A stretch of DNA of 64,000 bases from Nocardioidaceae bacterium. GTDB lineage: Bacteria > Actinomycetota > Actinomycetes > Propionibacteriales > Nocardioidaceae. The DNA lies in contig JAURVT010000033.1 in NCBI GenBank assembly GCA_030655315.1, forward strand, positions 1 to 64,000, read 5' to 3'. Position numbers and translations under genes: made by a program. The notes beneath the pieces are model-generated. The model was not told the DNA's origin and ran no database searches. It was given only the letters and a program-made list of their open reading frames with translations. Shown piece after piece: positions 1 through 8,380 of the stretch (position 1 is the stretch's first letter; every line of letters starts with the position of its first letter).

Positions 1-615
1 GGGGGCGGCGCTGCCCGGCTCCCGCGGCCCCCACGCCTCGGGCTCGGGGACCCCTGGCGGACGCTGGCGCCGACGTCCGGGCGACGACGTGCCCGGCGCG
101 ACGTCGGCGTCGCTCTCGCCCGGCTCCTTGGCGCCCGGCCACGCCTTGGCCACGCGCGAGGCGAGCACGAAGTCCTTGCGCAGCGGGTGGCCCTCGAACC
201 GCTCGGGCAGCAGGAGCGTGGTGAGCGCGACCCCGCCCTCGAAGCCGATGCCGAACATCTCGTGGGTCTCGCGCTCGTGCCACGCGGCGCCCTCCCAGAC
301 CGGGACGAGCGAGTCGAGCGTCGGCGCGTCGCGCGGCACCGTCGTCGACACCAGGAGGTGGCGCAGGGCCCCGGGCCCACCGAGACGTGCGACGTGGCAG
401 ACGACGGTGAACCCGTCGTCGAGCTCGTCCACCGCGCTGAGCCAGTCGAAGAAGGAGAGCCCGGCGCGGTCGCGGAGCGCCGTGGCCACCGCACGCCAGA
501 CCGCCGACGGCACGCGCAGCGTCGGCGGGCCGAACCCGTCGTCGACCACCAGCGCGTCGGCGTGGTCGCCCGCGGCCGCGCGCGCGACGTCCAGCGCCTC
601 GGCCGGCGCGGTCAT
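1..615 (-). CDS. nuoC2: NADH-quinone oxidoreductase subunit C, second copy (partial, 3' end off window)
   Basis: This is a complex I 30-kDa subunit, part of the peripheral arm. I translated it directly: it starts at an ATG that overlaps the nuoB2 stop by 4 nt (ATGA) and stays open to base 1 (205 codons). The family signature is clear: [16 protein letters not shown] at about residues 112-127, then [17 protein letters not shown]. It is shorter at the N-terminus than the nuoC of the main operon (28541-29317). After the conserved core the last 40 or so residues are a Pro/Gly/Arg-rich tail ([13 protein letters not shown]) running off the edge. The stop codon is not visible. Other genes of this second cluster presumably follow to the left. 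Confidence 0.9.
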   Translation of the reverse strand, partial: MTAPAEALDVARAAAGDHADALVVDDGFGPPTLRVPSAVWRAVATALRDRAGLSFFDWLSAVDELDDGFTVVCHVARLGGPGALRHLLVSTTVPRDAPTLDSLVPVWEGAAWHERETHEMFGIGFEGGVALTTLLLPERFEGHPLRKDFVLASRVAKAWPGAKEPGESDADVAPGTSSPGRRRQRPPGVPEPEAWGPREPGSAAP

Positions 616-1208
616 CGTCCCTCGGGCGGCTCGACCCGGGGCGACAGCAGGGAGGTGGCCCCGCGCGGGGCGTACCGGTCGGCGAGGTCCTCGCCGGCGA
701 TGTGGTCCTGGAGCTTGACGATCCCCTGGAGCAGCGCCTCGGGGCGCGGCGGGCAGCCGGGCACGTAGACGTCGACCGGGATGATCTGGTCCACGCCCTT
801 GGTCACGCAGTAGGAGTCCCAGTAGGGCCCGCCGGAGTTGGCGCACGAGCCGAACGAGATCACGTACTTCGGGTCGGGCATCTGCTCGTACAACCGCTGG
901 ACGGCCGGCGCCATCTTGTCGGTGACGGTGCCCGACACGACCATCAGGTCGGCCTGCCGCGGGCCGGGCGCGAACGGGATCACGCCGAGCCGGATGAAGT
1001 CGTGCCGCGACATCGAGCTGGCGATGAACTCGATCGCGCAGCAGGCGAGGCCGAAGTTGAAGACCCACAGCGAGTACCGGCGGCCCCAGTTGAGCAGGTA
1101 GCGGACGGGGCGCGGGGCCAGCGTCGAGCCCGGTCCGAGGGTGGGGTCGGAGAACACCGGGTCGGGCAGGTGGACGACGGGACGGTCGGGGACGCGGTCT
1201 AGGTCCAC
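612..1208 (-). CDS. nuoB2: NADH-quinone oxidoreductase subunit B, second copy
   Basis: NuoB carries the N2 [4Fe-4S] cluster next to the quinone site. The ligands are all present: the adjacent pair in [10 protein letters not shown], the Cys of [12 protein letters not shown] and the Cys of [10 protein letters not shown]. The chosen GTG start at 1208 overlaps the nuoA2 stop and lies about 10 nt after an AAGG, giving 198 aa. A GTG at 1157 would give 181 aa, nearer the family norm of 160-185, so the start is uncertain. A longer open frame continues upstream inside nuoA2 but is only an overlap of frames. The stop overlaps the nuoC2 start. The protein is clearly diverged from the nuoB of the main operon at 29314-29868, so this is a paralogous cluster and not a recent duplicate. 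Confidence 0.88.
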   Translation of the reverse strand: MDLDRVPDRPVVHLPDPVFSDPTLGPGSTLAPRPVRYLLNWGRRYSLWVFNFGLACCAIEFIASSMSRHDFIRLGVIPFAPGPRQADLMVVSGTVTDKMAPAVQRLYEQMPDPKYVISFGSCANSGGPYWDSYCVTKGVDQIIPVDVYVPGCPPRPEALLQGIVKLQDHIAGEDLADRYAPRGATSLLSPRVEPPEGR

Positions 1209-1567
1209 GTCAGCACGCCCTTGCGCCAGGCGTAGACCAGGCCGAGCGCGATGAAGCCGAGGAAGACCGCCATCTCGACCGCCGCCGCCCAGCCGATCTG
1301 CGCGAACACCGTGGCCCAGGGGAACAGGAACACCGCGTCGACCGCGAAGATCACGTAGAGGTAGGCGTAGACGAAGTAGCGGACGTTGCTCTGCGCCCAC
1401 CCCGTGCCCACCGGGTCGACGCCCGACTCGTAGGTCAGCAGCTTCTCGCGGGTGGGGCGGCTCGGGCGCAGGAACCGGTTGAGGCCCATCATCCCCGCGG
1501 CCAGCGCGACGCCGAGGAGGCCGACGACGGCCACGCTCGCGTACGACCAGAGGTAGTCCGCACCCAT
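1199..1567 (-). CDS. nuoA2: NADH-quinone oxidoreductase subunit A, second copy
   Basis: NuoA is a small three-helix membrane subunit of the quinone module. The 122-residue product has three hydrophobic segments (about 8-28, 65-85 and 95-113) and the family loop containing [14 protein letters not shown], which corresponds to the YECG-type loop near the quinone site. Here the usual Cys of that loop is replaced by Ser, whereas the main-operon NuoA keeps YECGIEP. It is the first gene of the second nuo cluster, transcribed leftwards and divergent from the Fic gene. A TAGACT -10 box sits 7 nt before the ATG, so the message is probably leaderless. Confidence 0.9.
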   Translation of the reverse strand: MGADYLWSYASVAVVGLLGVALAAGMMGLNRFLRPSRPTREKLLTYESGVDPVGTGWAQSNVRYFVYAYLYVIFAVDAVFLFPWATVFAQIGWAAAVEMAVFLGFIALGLVYAWRKGVLTWT

Positions 1568-1574
1568 GCGCGGC

Positions 1575-1580
1575 AGTCTA
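1575..1580 (-). promoter_or_regulatory. -10 box of nuoA2 (leaderless promoter)
   Basis: TAGACT on the minus strand fits the actinobacterial TANNNT -10 consensus and ends 7 nt before the ATG at 1567. Transcription would then begin at or next to the start codon. No Shine-Dalgarno sequence precedes the ATG. The palindrome at 1611-1645 lies just upstream of where the -35 should be. Confidence 0.6.
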
Positions 1581-1610
1581 GGTCCTGCGGACCCCGGCCA
1601 AGGCCCCCCG

Positions 1611-1645
1611 CCTTGCTGAAGGATGTGCCGTATCCTTCAGCAAGG
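1611..1645. promoter_or_regulatory. Perfect 14-bp inverted repeat between nuoA2 and fic (candidate operator)
   Basis: Arms 1611-1624 (CCTTGCTGAAGGAT) and 1632-1645 (ATCCTTCAGCAAGG) are perfectly complementary around a 7-nt spacer. A -10 type hexamer TATCCT (1631-1636) for the rightward Fic gene lies inside the repeat, and the left arm abuts the likely -35 region of nuoA2. A dimeric regulator bound here could block fic and affect the divergent nuo2 promoter. The Fic protein has a C-terminal HTH-like segment, so autoregulation is an attractive but untested idea. It is not followed by T residues and is far from any 3' end, which argues against a terminator. Confidence 0.6.
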
Positions 1646-1662
1646 CTGGAGCTGACGGAGGG

Positions 1663-2880
1663 ATGGCGGTGAGGACGGTGACGACGGCGTGGCCGGCGGT
1701 GGGCTGGGAGCGTGTGCCGTGGACACCGTCGCGCGACGCCGACGTCTCGCGCACCCAGCGGCGTCGACATCTAGGACCGTTCGACGCCGCGGTGGTGCCA
1801 CCGATCGCCGACCTCGACGTGCCGCTGTCGCGCGAGACCCTCGCGGTCGCGCTCGAGGCCGCCTCGAGCGTCACCCGGTTCGACGAGCACTCGACGGCCC
1901 GGCTCGGCGGCACCGAGATCGGTCCCGTCGACGCCGTCCTGCTGCGCACCGAGTCGGCCTCGAGCTCCCAGATCGAGAACCTGACGGTCGGCGCCCGCCA
2001 GCTGGCGATGGCCGCGCTGGGCGGATCGTCCGGACGCGACGCGGCACTGGTCGTCCGCAACGTGACGACGATGCGCGCTGCCCTCGCCCTCGCCGACCGG
2101 CTCGACGTCGAGGCACTGCTCGAGCTGCACGCAGCCCTGCTCCACGGCATCGACCCGGACGCCGGGTCACTTCGCGAGGAGCAGATGTGGATCGGCGGCA
2201 GTGGCGTGTGCCCCCACCACGCGCAGTTCGTCCCGCCCACGCACGGGCCCGTCCACGAGGCGCTCGGCGACCTCGCGCGCTTCATGAGCCGCGACGACCT
2301 GCCCCCGATGGTGCAGGCGGCGGTCGCGCACGCCCAGTTCGAGACCATCCACCCGTTCACCGACGGCAACGGCCGCACCGGGCGCGCCCTCGTCCACGCG
2401 CTGCTGCGCCACCAGCGCGTCACCGAGCGCGTGACCGTGCCCGTGTCGGCCGGGCTCCTCAGCGACGTCGAGGGCTACGTCGCCGCGCTCGACGCGTACC
2501 GCGACGGGGACCCCGAGCCGATCGTCCTCGAGCTGTGCGAGGCGACCTTCCTGGCGATCGGCAACGGCTCGCAGCTGCTCGAGCGGCTCGAGGCGGTGCG
2601 CGGGGAGTGGGACCGACGTCTGACGGCGCGCCGCGACGCTGCCGCCTGGAAGGTGGCGGACCTGCTGCTCGCGCAGCCCGTCGTCAGCACCGGACACGTC
2701 GCCGACCGGCTCGGCGTCAGCGGCCGCACCGCCCAGACCGCCATCGACCGACTGGCCGCGGCCGGCGTCCTCACCCTGGTGAGGAAGCAGGCCCGCAACC
2801 GCGTCTGGCAGGCCCCCGAGGTCGTCGACGCCCTCGACGCCTTCGCCCATCGCGCCGGCCGCCGTCGCCGCTCCGGCTGA
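1663..2880 (+). CDS. Fic/DOC family protein with C-terminal winged-helix-like segment
   Basis: Fic proteins usually transfer AMP from ATP to a hydroxyl on a target protein. The core motif HPFTDGNGRTGR begins at about residue 230 and matches HPFx(D/E)GNGRxxR with catalytic His and phosphate-binding Asn/Arg intact. An N-terminal S-S-Q-I-E-N at residues 101-106 fits the (S/T)xxxE(G/N) inhibitory helix, making this a self-inhibited class II Fic. Residues about 335-370 (VADRLGVSGRTAQTAIDRL) look like an HTH. Length is 405 aa. The ATG at 1663 touches a GGAGGG; the in-frame GTG at 1669 has better spacing from it, so the start may be two codons later. The target is unknown, and no toxin or antitoxin partner is adjacent. 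Confidence 0.9.
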   Translation: MAVRTVTTAWPAVGWERVPWTPSRDADVSRTQRRRHLGPFDAAVVPPIADLDVPLSRETLAVALEAASSVTRFDEHSTARLGGTEIGPVDAVLLRTESASSSQIENLTVGARQLAMAALGGSSGRDAALVVRNVTTMRAALALADRLDVEALLELHAALLHGIDPDAGSLREEQMWIGGSGVCPHHAQFVPPTHGPVHEALGDLARFMSRDDLPPMVQAAVAHAQFETIHPFTDGNGRTGRALVHALLRHQRVTERVTVPVSAGLLSDVEGYVAALDAYRDGDPEPIVLELCEATFLAIGNGSQLLERLEAVRGEWDRRLTARRDAAAWKVADLLLAQPVVSTGHVADRLGVSGRTAQTAIDRLAAAGVLTLVRKQARNRVWQAPEVVDALDAFAHRAGRRRRSG

Positions 2881-2894
2881 CCCTCCCGGCGGCA

Positions 2895-2979
2895 CCCCTC
2901 CCGTCCGCGATCTGGTGCCCTGTGGTGCCCATCGGGCGCCCATGACCACCACAGGGCTTCGGATCGCGGACGGGAGGGG
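2895..2979. terminator. Long bulged hairpin between fic and aldo/keto reductase
   Basis: Outer arms 2895-2912 and 2962-2979 are an 18-bp perfect inverted repeat (CCCTCCCGTCCGCGATC core). Inner arms 2918-2926 and 2948-2956 (CCCTGTGGT/ACCACAGGG) pair as well, with small bulges between. There is no U tract. It sits 14 nt after the fic stop and just before the next promoter, so it could stop fic transcription. It resembles the dispersed palindromes elsewhere in the window but I see no second copy here. Confidence 0.55.
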
Positions 2980-2987
2980 CGCGCCGG

Positions 2988-2993
2988 TAGCGT
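2988..2993 (+). promoter_or_regulatory. -10 box of aldo/keto reductase (leaderless)
   Basis: TAGCGT fits TANNNT and is followed by exactly 6 nt (CGGGGC) and then the ATG at 3000. No ribosome binding site is present. The position supports the start codon chosen. Confidence 0.55.
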
Positions 2994-2999
2994 CGGGGC

Positions 3000-3863
3000 A
3001 TGACCTCCCTCCCCACCCGCAGCATCGGCGACCTCACCGTCAGCGCGATCGGCCTCGGCGCGATGCCGCTGTCGATGACCCCCGGCGAGCCCGGACCCGA
3101 GCAGGCCGAGCAGGTGGTGCACGCCGCCCTCGACGCCGGCGTCACCCTGATCGACACCGCCGACGCCTACACCCCCGACGGCCGGCTCGGCCACAACGAG
3201 GAGGTCGTCGCCGCGGCGCTCGCGTCGTACGGTGGCGACACCTCCGGCGTCGTCGTGGCGACCAAGGGCGGCCACACCCGCGACGGCGAGAGCTGGGGGC
3301 TCGACGGCCACCCGGACTACCTGCGTCGCGCGGCCGAGGCGTCCCTGCGCCGGCTCGGCACCGACGGCATCGGCCTGTACCAGCACCACCGTCCCGACCC
3401 GGCCGTCCCCTACGCCGAGACGATGGGCGGTCTGCGCGCCCTCGTCGACGCCGGCCTGGTGCAGCGCGTCGGCATCTCCAACGCGAACCCCGAGCAGATC
3501 CGCGAGGCGCGCGAGATCGTGGGTGACGCGCTCGTCAGCGTGCAGAACGAGCTGAGCCCACGGTTCCGCTCCAGCCTCCCCGAGGTGGAGGTCTGCCAGG
3601 AGCTCGGCCTGGCCTTCCTGCCCTGGAGCCCGCTCGGCGGCACCGGCAAGGCGGCCGAGCTCGGCTCCGAGCACGACGCCTTCGCGGCCGTCGCCGACGA
3701 GCTCGACGCCTCACCCCAGCAGGTGGCGCTGGCCTGGCTGCTCGGCCTGTCGCCGAACGTCATCCCGATCCCCGGAGCCAGCCGTCCGACGTCGATCACG
3801 TCCTCGGCCCGGGCCACCGGCATCACCCTCAGCGCCGACCAGACTGCCCGGCTCTCGGCCTGA
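3000..3863 (+). CDS. Aldo/keto reductase
   Basis: An NAD(P)H-dependent oxidoreductase of the AKR superfamily, predicted to be cytosolic with a TIM-barrel fold. The catalytic tetrad is visible: Asp and Tyr in IDTADAYTPDG (about residues 52-62), Lys in VVATKGGHT (about 86) and His in YQHHRPD (about 127). The late NPIPGASRP-like segment VIPIPGASRPTS matches the cofactor-binding loop. Length 287 aa is near the usual 280-340. It stands alone between two hairpins, so it is probably monocistronic; the physiological substrate cannot be inferred. Confidence 0.9.
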   Translation: MTSLPTRSIGDLTVSAIGLGAMPLSMTPGEPGPEQAEQVVHAALDAGVTLIDTADAYTPDGRLGHNEEVVAAALASYGGDTSGVVVATKGGHTRDGESWGLDGHPDYLRRAAEASLRRLGTDGIGLYQHHRPDPAVPYAETMGGLRALVDAGLVQRVGISNANPEQIREAREIVGDALVSVQNELSPRFRSSLPEVEVCQELGLAFLPWSPLGGTGKAAELGSEHDAFAAVADELDASPQQVALAWLLGLSPNVIPIPGASRPTSITSSARATGITLSADQTARLSA

Positions 3864-3902
3864 CGCCATCCGGACGGGCCCGCGGAGACCGTCCCGGTCG
3901 TC

Positions 3903-3957
3903 GAGTTCCGCGTCATCGTGGGTTGAGCGCCGCTCGACCCACGATGACGCGGAGCTC
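3903..3957. terminator. Bidirectional hairpin terminator between convergent genes
   Basis: Arms 3903-3928 and 3932-3957 (26 nt each, core CGCGTCATCGTGGGT) pair with only two G-U type mismatches around a 3-nt loop. The right arm runs into the stop codon of the exporter gene (3956-3958). Location between the converging reductase and exporter genes suits a two-way terminator. It lacks a T-run on either side. Confidence 0.7.
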
Positions 3958-5239
3958 AAGCAGCCTGGGCCCGCTTCGCGGCGGGCCGCACGACCGCCCA
4001 GGTGAGGACGGTGCCGAGGGCGGTGACGGACAGGATGACGACGCCCATGGGCACCGCGGTGCCCTCGCCGAAGGCACCGACGAGCGGGGCGACGAGCGCG
4101 CCGACACCGAACTGCACGGTGCCGAGCAGCGCGGCGGCCGTGCCGGCCACCTCGCCGTGGCGCGATAGCGCGAGCGCCGGGGTGTTGGGCATCGCGAGGG
4201 AGACCGCGGCCATCACGCCGGCCAGCGGGAGCATGAGCAACACCACCGAGTCCGAGCCGCTCAGCGTCACCGCGACGAGCAGCGCACCGGCGACGAGCCC
4301 CGCGACGGTCGACCACGACAGCACCTGCAGCGGCGTGAACCGGTCGAGCAGCACCGGGTTGAGCTGGGAGAAGACCACCAGCACGAGGGCGTTGGCGCCG
4401 AAGACGAACCCGAAGGTGCGCTCGCTGAGGCCGTAGACGTCCTGGAGCACGAACGACGCCCCCGAGACGTAGGCGAAGATCGCGGCGAACATCAGACCCG
4501 CGGTGAGCACGAGCGCGACGAACGTCCGGTCGCGCAGCAGGGAGCCGTAGGTCGACAGGGTGCTCCGCACGTGCAGCGGACGACGGCGCGACACCGGCAG
4601 GCTCTCGGCCAGGCCGACGCCGGCGACCACCACGAGCACCGCGGCGGCGGCGCCGAGCACCCAGAAGATGCCGCGCCAGTCGGTGAACCCGAGGACGAGG
4701 CCGCCGAAGGTGGGGGCCAGCACCGGCGCGACGCCGATGACGAGCACCAGGCGCGACAGCATCCGCGCGGCGTCCGAGCCCTCGAACAGGTCGCGGACCA
4801 TCGCCATGGCGGTCACCGCGAGCGCGGCGCCGGCCAGACCCTGGACGACGCGGGCCGTGGTGAGCATCGCGAGGCTGGGGGCCAGCGCGCACGCCACCGA
4901 CATCAGCACGTGCACGACCAGGCCGGAGAGCATCACGCGGCGACGCCCGTAGGCGTCGGAGACCGGACCGAGGACCAGCTGGCCGAGGGCCAGGCCCGCC
5001 AGCATCGCCGTCAGCGTCACCTGCGCGCCGGCCTGGCTGGTGCCGAGGTCGTCGGCCAGCGCGGGCAGGGCCGGCAGGTACATGTCGATGCTCAGCGGCC
5101 CGACGGCGATGACGGCGCCGAGCACCAGCACCAGCTGCACGTAGCGACGCCCGACGGGCGCGGCGACGCCCACCGGGGCCGCGGAGGTCACGGGGTCGAC
5201 GACGGGCACGTCGACGGTGGCGGTGGGGTCCGGTTCCAT
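3956..5239 (-). CDS. MFS drug resistance transporter, Bcr/CflA type
   Basis: A 427-residue, 12-helix major facilitator predicted to export small molecules with proton exchange. After a 30-residue Pro/Val-rich cytoplasmic N-terminus come the Bcr/CflA hallmarks: an acidic residue in helix 1 (GPLSIDMYLPALPALADDLG), the motif-A loop GPVSDAYGRRRVML and the family segment VQGLAGAALAVTAMAMVRDLFEG. The ATG at 5239 was chosen because the open frame further upstream is antisense to korA. No strong ribosome binding site is visible. The substrate is unknown. Confidence 0.88.
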   Translation of the reverse strand: MEPDPTATVDVPVVDPVTSAAPVGVAAPVGRRYVQLVLVLGAVIAVGPLSIDMYLPALPALADDLGTSQAGAQVTLTAMLAGLALGQLVLGPVSDAYGRRRVMLSGLVVHVLMSVACALAPSLAMLTTARVVQGLAGAALAVTAMAMVRDLFEGSDAARMLSRLVLVIGVAPVLAPTFGGLVLGFTDWRGIFWVLGAAAAVLVVVAGVGLAESLPVSRRRPLHVRSTLSTYGSLLRDRTFVALVLTAGLMFAAIFAYVSGASFVLQDVYGLSERTFGFVFGANALVLVVFSQLNPVLLDRFTPLQVLSWSTVAGLVAGALLVAVTLSGSDSVVLLMLPLAGVMAAVSLAMPNTPALALSRHGEVAGTAAALLGTVQFGVGALVAPLVGAFGEGTAVPMGVVILSVTALGTVLTWAVVRPAAKRAQAA

Positions 5240-5339
5240 GGTGGTAGTCAACCGGCCCCGTCGAGCGATTTGTTCCCCCGGCCCGTGGCCGTGCCGCCCG
5301 GGACGTGAGCCACGCCACGCCGAGCGGCCGCATCTCGCA

Positions 5340-5345
5340 TAGCCT
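5340..5345 (+). promoter_or_regulatory. -10 box of the korAB operon
   Basis: TAGCCT fits TANNNT. Transcription would start near 5352, leaving a short leader that holds a strong AGGAGGT (5368-5374) 4 nt before the GTG start of korA. This is one of the few genes here with a classical ribosome binding site. Confidence 0.5.
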
Positions 5346-5378
5346 GGGGACGACCGGGTCCCGACACCAGGAGGTCGC

Positions 5379-7265
5379 GTGGTCAAGCAGGTCGAGCAGC
5401 TGGACCGCGTGGTGATCCGCTTCGCCGGCGACTCCGGCGACGGCATGCAGCTCACCGGCGACCGGTTCACCCAGGAGACCGCGACGTTCGGCAACGACCT
5501 GTCGACGCTGCCCAACTTCCCCGCCGAGATCCGGGCGCCCGCCGGCACGCTGCCGGGCGTCTCGTCGTTCCAGCTGCACTTCGCCGACCACGCCGTCCTC
5601 ACGCCCGGCGACCGGCCCGACGTGCTCGTGGCGATGAACCCCGCCGCACTGCGCGCCAACGTCGCCGACCTGCGTGCCGGCGGGATCCTCGTCGTCGACA
5701 GCCACGACTTCACCCGACGCAACCTCGCCCGCGCCGGCTACGAGCACGACCCGCTCGAGGGCGACGACCTCGCCGCGTTCCAGGTGCACGCGATCGACCT
5801 CACCGGGCTCGCGACCGGGGCGGTCGAGGGGTTCGGCCTGTCCCGCAAGGACGCGAGCCGCACCAAGAACATGTTCGCGCTCGGCCTGCTGTCGTGGATG
5901 TACGGACGCCCGGTCGAGGGCACCATCGAGCACGTCCAGAACCGGTTCGCCTCCAAGCCCGACGTCGCCGCCGCCAACATCGCCTCCTTCCGCGCCGGGT
6001 GGGCGTTCGGCGAGACCACCGAGTCGTTCGCGGTGTCCTACGAGGTGGCGCCGGCGCCGATGCCGGCCGGTCGCTACCGCAACATCACCGGCAACCTCGC
6101 CCTCGCCTACGGCATCGTCGCCGCCGGGCAGCTCTCCGGGCTCCCGGTGTTCCTGGGCGCCTACCCGATCACGCCCGCCAGCGACGTCCTCCACGAGCTG
6201 TCGCGGCACAAGTCGTTCGGCGTGACCACGTTCCAGGCCGAGGACGAGATCGCGGGCGTCGGCGCGGCCCTCGGCGCCGCGTACGGCGGCCACCTCGCCT
6301 TCTCCAGCACGTCCGGCCCCGGCGTCGCCCTCAAGAGCGAGACGATCGGCCTGGCGGTCATGCTCGAGGTGCCGCTGGTGGTCGTCGACGTGCAGCGCGG
6401 CGGACCGTCCACGGGCCTGCCCACGAAGACCGAGCAGGCCGACCTCCTGCAGGCGATGTTCGGGCGCAACGGCGAGGCCCCCGTCCCGATCGTCGCGCCG
6501 TCGTCGCCGGCGGACTGCTTCGACGCCGCCAGCGAGGCCGCGCGGATCGCCGTCACCCACCGCACGCCGGTGATGCTGCTGTCCGACGGCTACCTCGCCA
6601 ACGGGTCCGAGCCGTGGCGGGTGCCCGACGTCGACGCCCTCCCGCGCATCGACCCGCGGTTCGCCGACGGGCCCAACACGCCCGAGGGCTTCGCGCCCTA
6701 CGCCCGCGACCCCGAGACGCTCGCCCGACCGTGGGCGCCGCCGGGGGTGGCCGGCCTCGAGCACCGCATCGGGGGCATCGAGAAGGCCGACCTCAGCGGT
6801 GACATCTCCTACGACCCCGAGAACCACGACCTGATGGTCCGCACCCGTCAGGCCAAGGTCGATGCCGTCGCCGCGTCCATCCCGCCTACCGAGGTCGACG
6901 ACCCCACGGGCGACGCGCGCATCCTGATGCTCGGCTGGGGGTCGACGAAGGGGCCGATCGCCGCCGGCGTGCGGCTCGCCCGGGCCGAGGGCACCCCGGT
7001 CGCGCAGGCGCACGTGCGCCACCTGAACCCGCTGCCGCCCGACCTGGGCGACGTGCTGCGCCGCTACGAGCGCGTCGTGGTGCCGGAGATGAACCTCGGC
7101 CAGCTCGCCCTGCTGCTGCGCGCGCGGTACCTCGTCGACGTCCGCGGCTACGACAAGGTGCGCGGCATGCCGTTCGTCTCCGACGAGCTGGCCCAGGTGA
7201 TCGCCGAGCACGCGCTCGACCTCGTCCGCCAGGACGAGCGGACCGACTCGAAGGAGCGTGCATGA
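5379..7265 (+). CDS. korA: 2-oxoacid:ferredoxin oxidoreductase, fused gamma-alpha subunit
   Basis: With KorB this makes 2-oxoglutarate (or related 2-oxoacid):ferredoxin oxidoreductase, which converts 2-oxoacid plus CoA to acyl-CoA, CO2 and reduced ferredoxin. The 628-residue protein is the gamma-alpha fusion typical of actinobacteria: gamma domain about 1-190 (RFAGDSGDGMQLTGDRF), then the alpha domain with GAYPITPASDVLHEL, FQAEDEIAGVGAALGAAYGG and DVQRGGPSTGLPTKTEQADL. The GTG at 5379 follows an AGGAGGT. korB overlaps by 4 nt. A ferredoxin gene is not adjacent. Reduced ferredoxin could feed the second complex I cluster encoded nearby; that link is inference. Confidence 0.93.
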   Translation: MVKQVEQLDRVVIRFAGDSGDGMQLTGDRFTQETATFGNDLSTLPNFPAEIRAPAGTLPGVSSFQLHFADHAVLTPGDRPDVLVAMNPAALRANVADLRAGGILVVDSHDFTRRNLARAGYEHDPLEGDDLAAFQVHAIDLTGLATGAVEGFGLSRKDASRTKNMFALGLLSWMYGRPVEGTIEHVQNRFASKPDVAAANIASFRAGWAFGETTESFAVSYEVAPAPMPAGRYRNITGNLALAYGIVAAGQLSGLPVFLGAYPITPASDVLHELSRHKSFGVTTFQAEDEIAGVGAALGAAYGGHLAFSSTSGPGVALKSETIGLAVMLEVPLVVVDVQRGGPSTGLPTKTEQADLLQAMFGRNGEAPVPIVAPSSPADCFDAASEAARIAVTHRTPVMLLSDGYLANGSEPWRVPDVDALPRIDPRFADGPNTPEGFAPYARDPETLARPWAPPGVAGLEHRIGGIEKADLSGDISYDPENHDLMVRTRQAKVDAVAASIPPTEVDDPTGDARILMLGWGSTKGPIAAGVRLARAEGTPVAQAHVRHLNPLPPDLGDVLRRYERVVVPEMNLGQLALLLRARYLVDVRGYDKVRGMPFVSDELAQVIAEHALDLVRQDERTDSKERA

Positions 7266-8350
7266 CGAGCACCGACCTGCCGATGCCCGTGCTGGCCCGC
7301 GACGGCCTGGCGGGCGTCCCCACCACCGACGCGGAGCAGAGCCGCAAGGAGTTCGCGTCGGACCAGGAGGTGCGCTGGTGCCCCGGCTGCGGCGACTACG
7401 CGGTGCTGGCGGCGGTCCAGGGCTTCCTCCCCGAGCTCGGCCTGCGCCGCGAGAACATCTGCTTCGTGTCCGGCATCGGCTGCTCGAGCCGCTTCCCGTA
7501 CTACCTCGACACCTACGGCCTGCACTCCATCCACGGGCGTGCACCGGCGATCGCGACCGGCCTGGCCACCGCGCGTCCCGACCTCTCGGTGTGGGTCGTC
7601 ACCGGCGACGGCGACGCGCTCTCGATCGGCGGCAACCACCTGGTCCACGCGCTGCGCCGCAACGTGAACCTCACCATCCTGCTGTTCAACAACCGCATCT
7701 ACGGCCTCACCAAGGGGCAGTACTCCCCCACGTCCGAGATCGGCCTGGTCACCAAGTCCACGCCGATGGGGTCGGTCGACACCCCGTTCAACCCCGTCAG
7801 CCTTGCGCTCGGCGCCGAGGCGACCTTCGTGGCGCGGACGGTCGACTCCGACCGCAAGCACCTGACGGCGGTGCTCCGCGAGGCCGCCGCGCACCGCGGC
7901 GCCTCGCTGGTGGAGATCTACCAGAACTGCCCGATCTTCAACGACGGCGCGTTCGACGCCGTCAAGGACGCCGACCAGCGCGAGGAGGCCGTCATCCCCC
8001 TGGTGCACGGCGAGCCGATCCGCTTCGGGGCCGGCGGGCGCCACGGCGTGGTGCGCTCGGCGTCCGGCGGCGTCGAGGTGGTCGACGTGCCCGACGACGC
8101 CGACGACGCCTGGCTCGCGCGGCTGCTCGTCCACGACGCGCACGCCGACGACCCCACCCAGGCGTTCGCGCTGTCGCGGCTCACCGACGCCGGCCACCTG
8201 CAGCGCGCCCCGATCGGGATCTTCCGCCAGGTAGAGCGTCCGACCTACGACGACCTCACCCGGCAGCAGGTCGAGACCGCGATCGGCACCAGTGGCCCCG
8301 GCGACCTCCAGTCGCTCGTCGACGGGCCCGACACGTGGACGGTCGGCTGA
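7262..8350 (+). CDS. korB: 2-oxoacid:ferredoxin oxidoreductase, beta subunit
   Basis: The beta subunit binds thiamine diphosphate and a [4Fe-4S] cluster. Cluster cysteines are in WCPGCGDYAV (about residues 39-48) and ENICFVSGIGCSSR (about 67-80), with another in the later YQNCPIFNDGAF. The TPP motif is GDGDALSIGGNHLVHALRRN (about 118-137). Length 362 aa is normal for the actinobacterial form. The ATG overlaps the korA stop by 4 nt, so translation is coupled. The intact cluster and TPP ligands imply an active enzyme. Confidence 0.93.
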   Translation: MTSTDLPMPVLARDGLAGVPTTDAEQSRKEFASDQEVRWCPGCGDYAVLAAVQGFLPELGLRRENICFVSGIGCSSRFPYYLDTYGLHSIHGRAPAIATGLATARPDLSVWVVTGDGDALSIGGNHLVHALRRNVNLTILLFNNRIYGLTKGQYSPTSEIGLVTKSTPMGSVDTPFNPVSLALGAEATFVARTVDSDRKHLTAVLREAAAHRGASLVEIYQNCPIFNDGAFDAVKDADQREEAVIPLVHGEPIRFGAGGRHGVVRSASGGVEVVDVPDDADDAWLARLLVHDAHADDPTQAFALSRLTDAGHLQRAPIGIFRQVERPTYDDLTRQQVETAIGTSGPGDLQSLVDGPDTWTVG

Positions 8351-8380
8351 CCGCAGCCGGCGTGGGTGTTCCATGGACCC

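Noticed and set aside
3711-7544. 1277-codon open frame on the minus strand
   Set aside because: It runs antisense through korA and over the exporter in the wrong frame; its Arg/Gly-rich composition is what GC-rich DNA gives in shadow frames.
8366-8380. GTG start at 8366 for the DUF427 protein
   Set aside because: The extra five residues are not part of the domain; ATG at 8381 preferred, though neither has a clear ribosome site.
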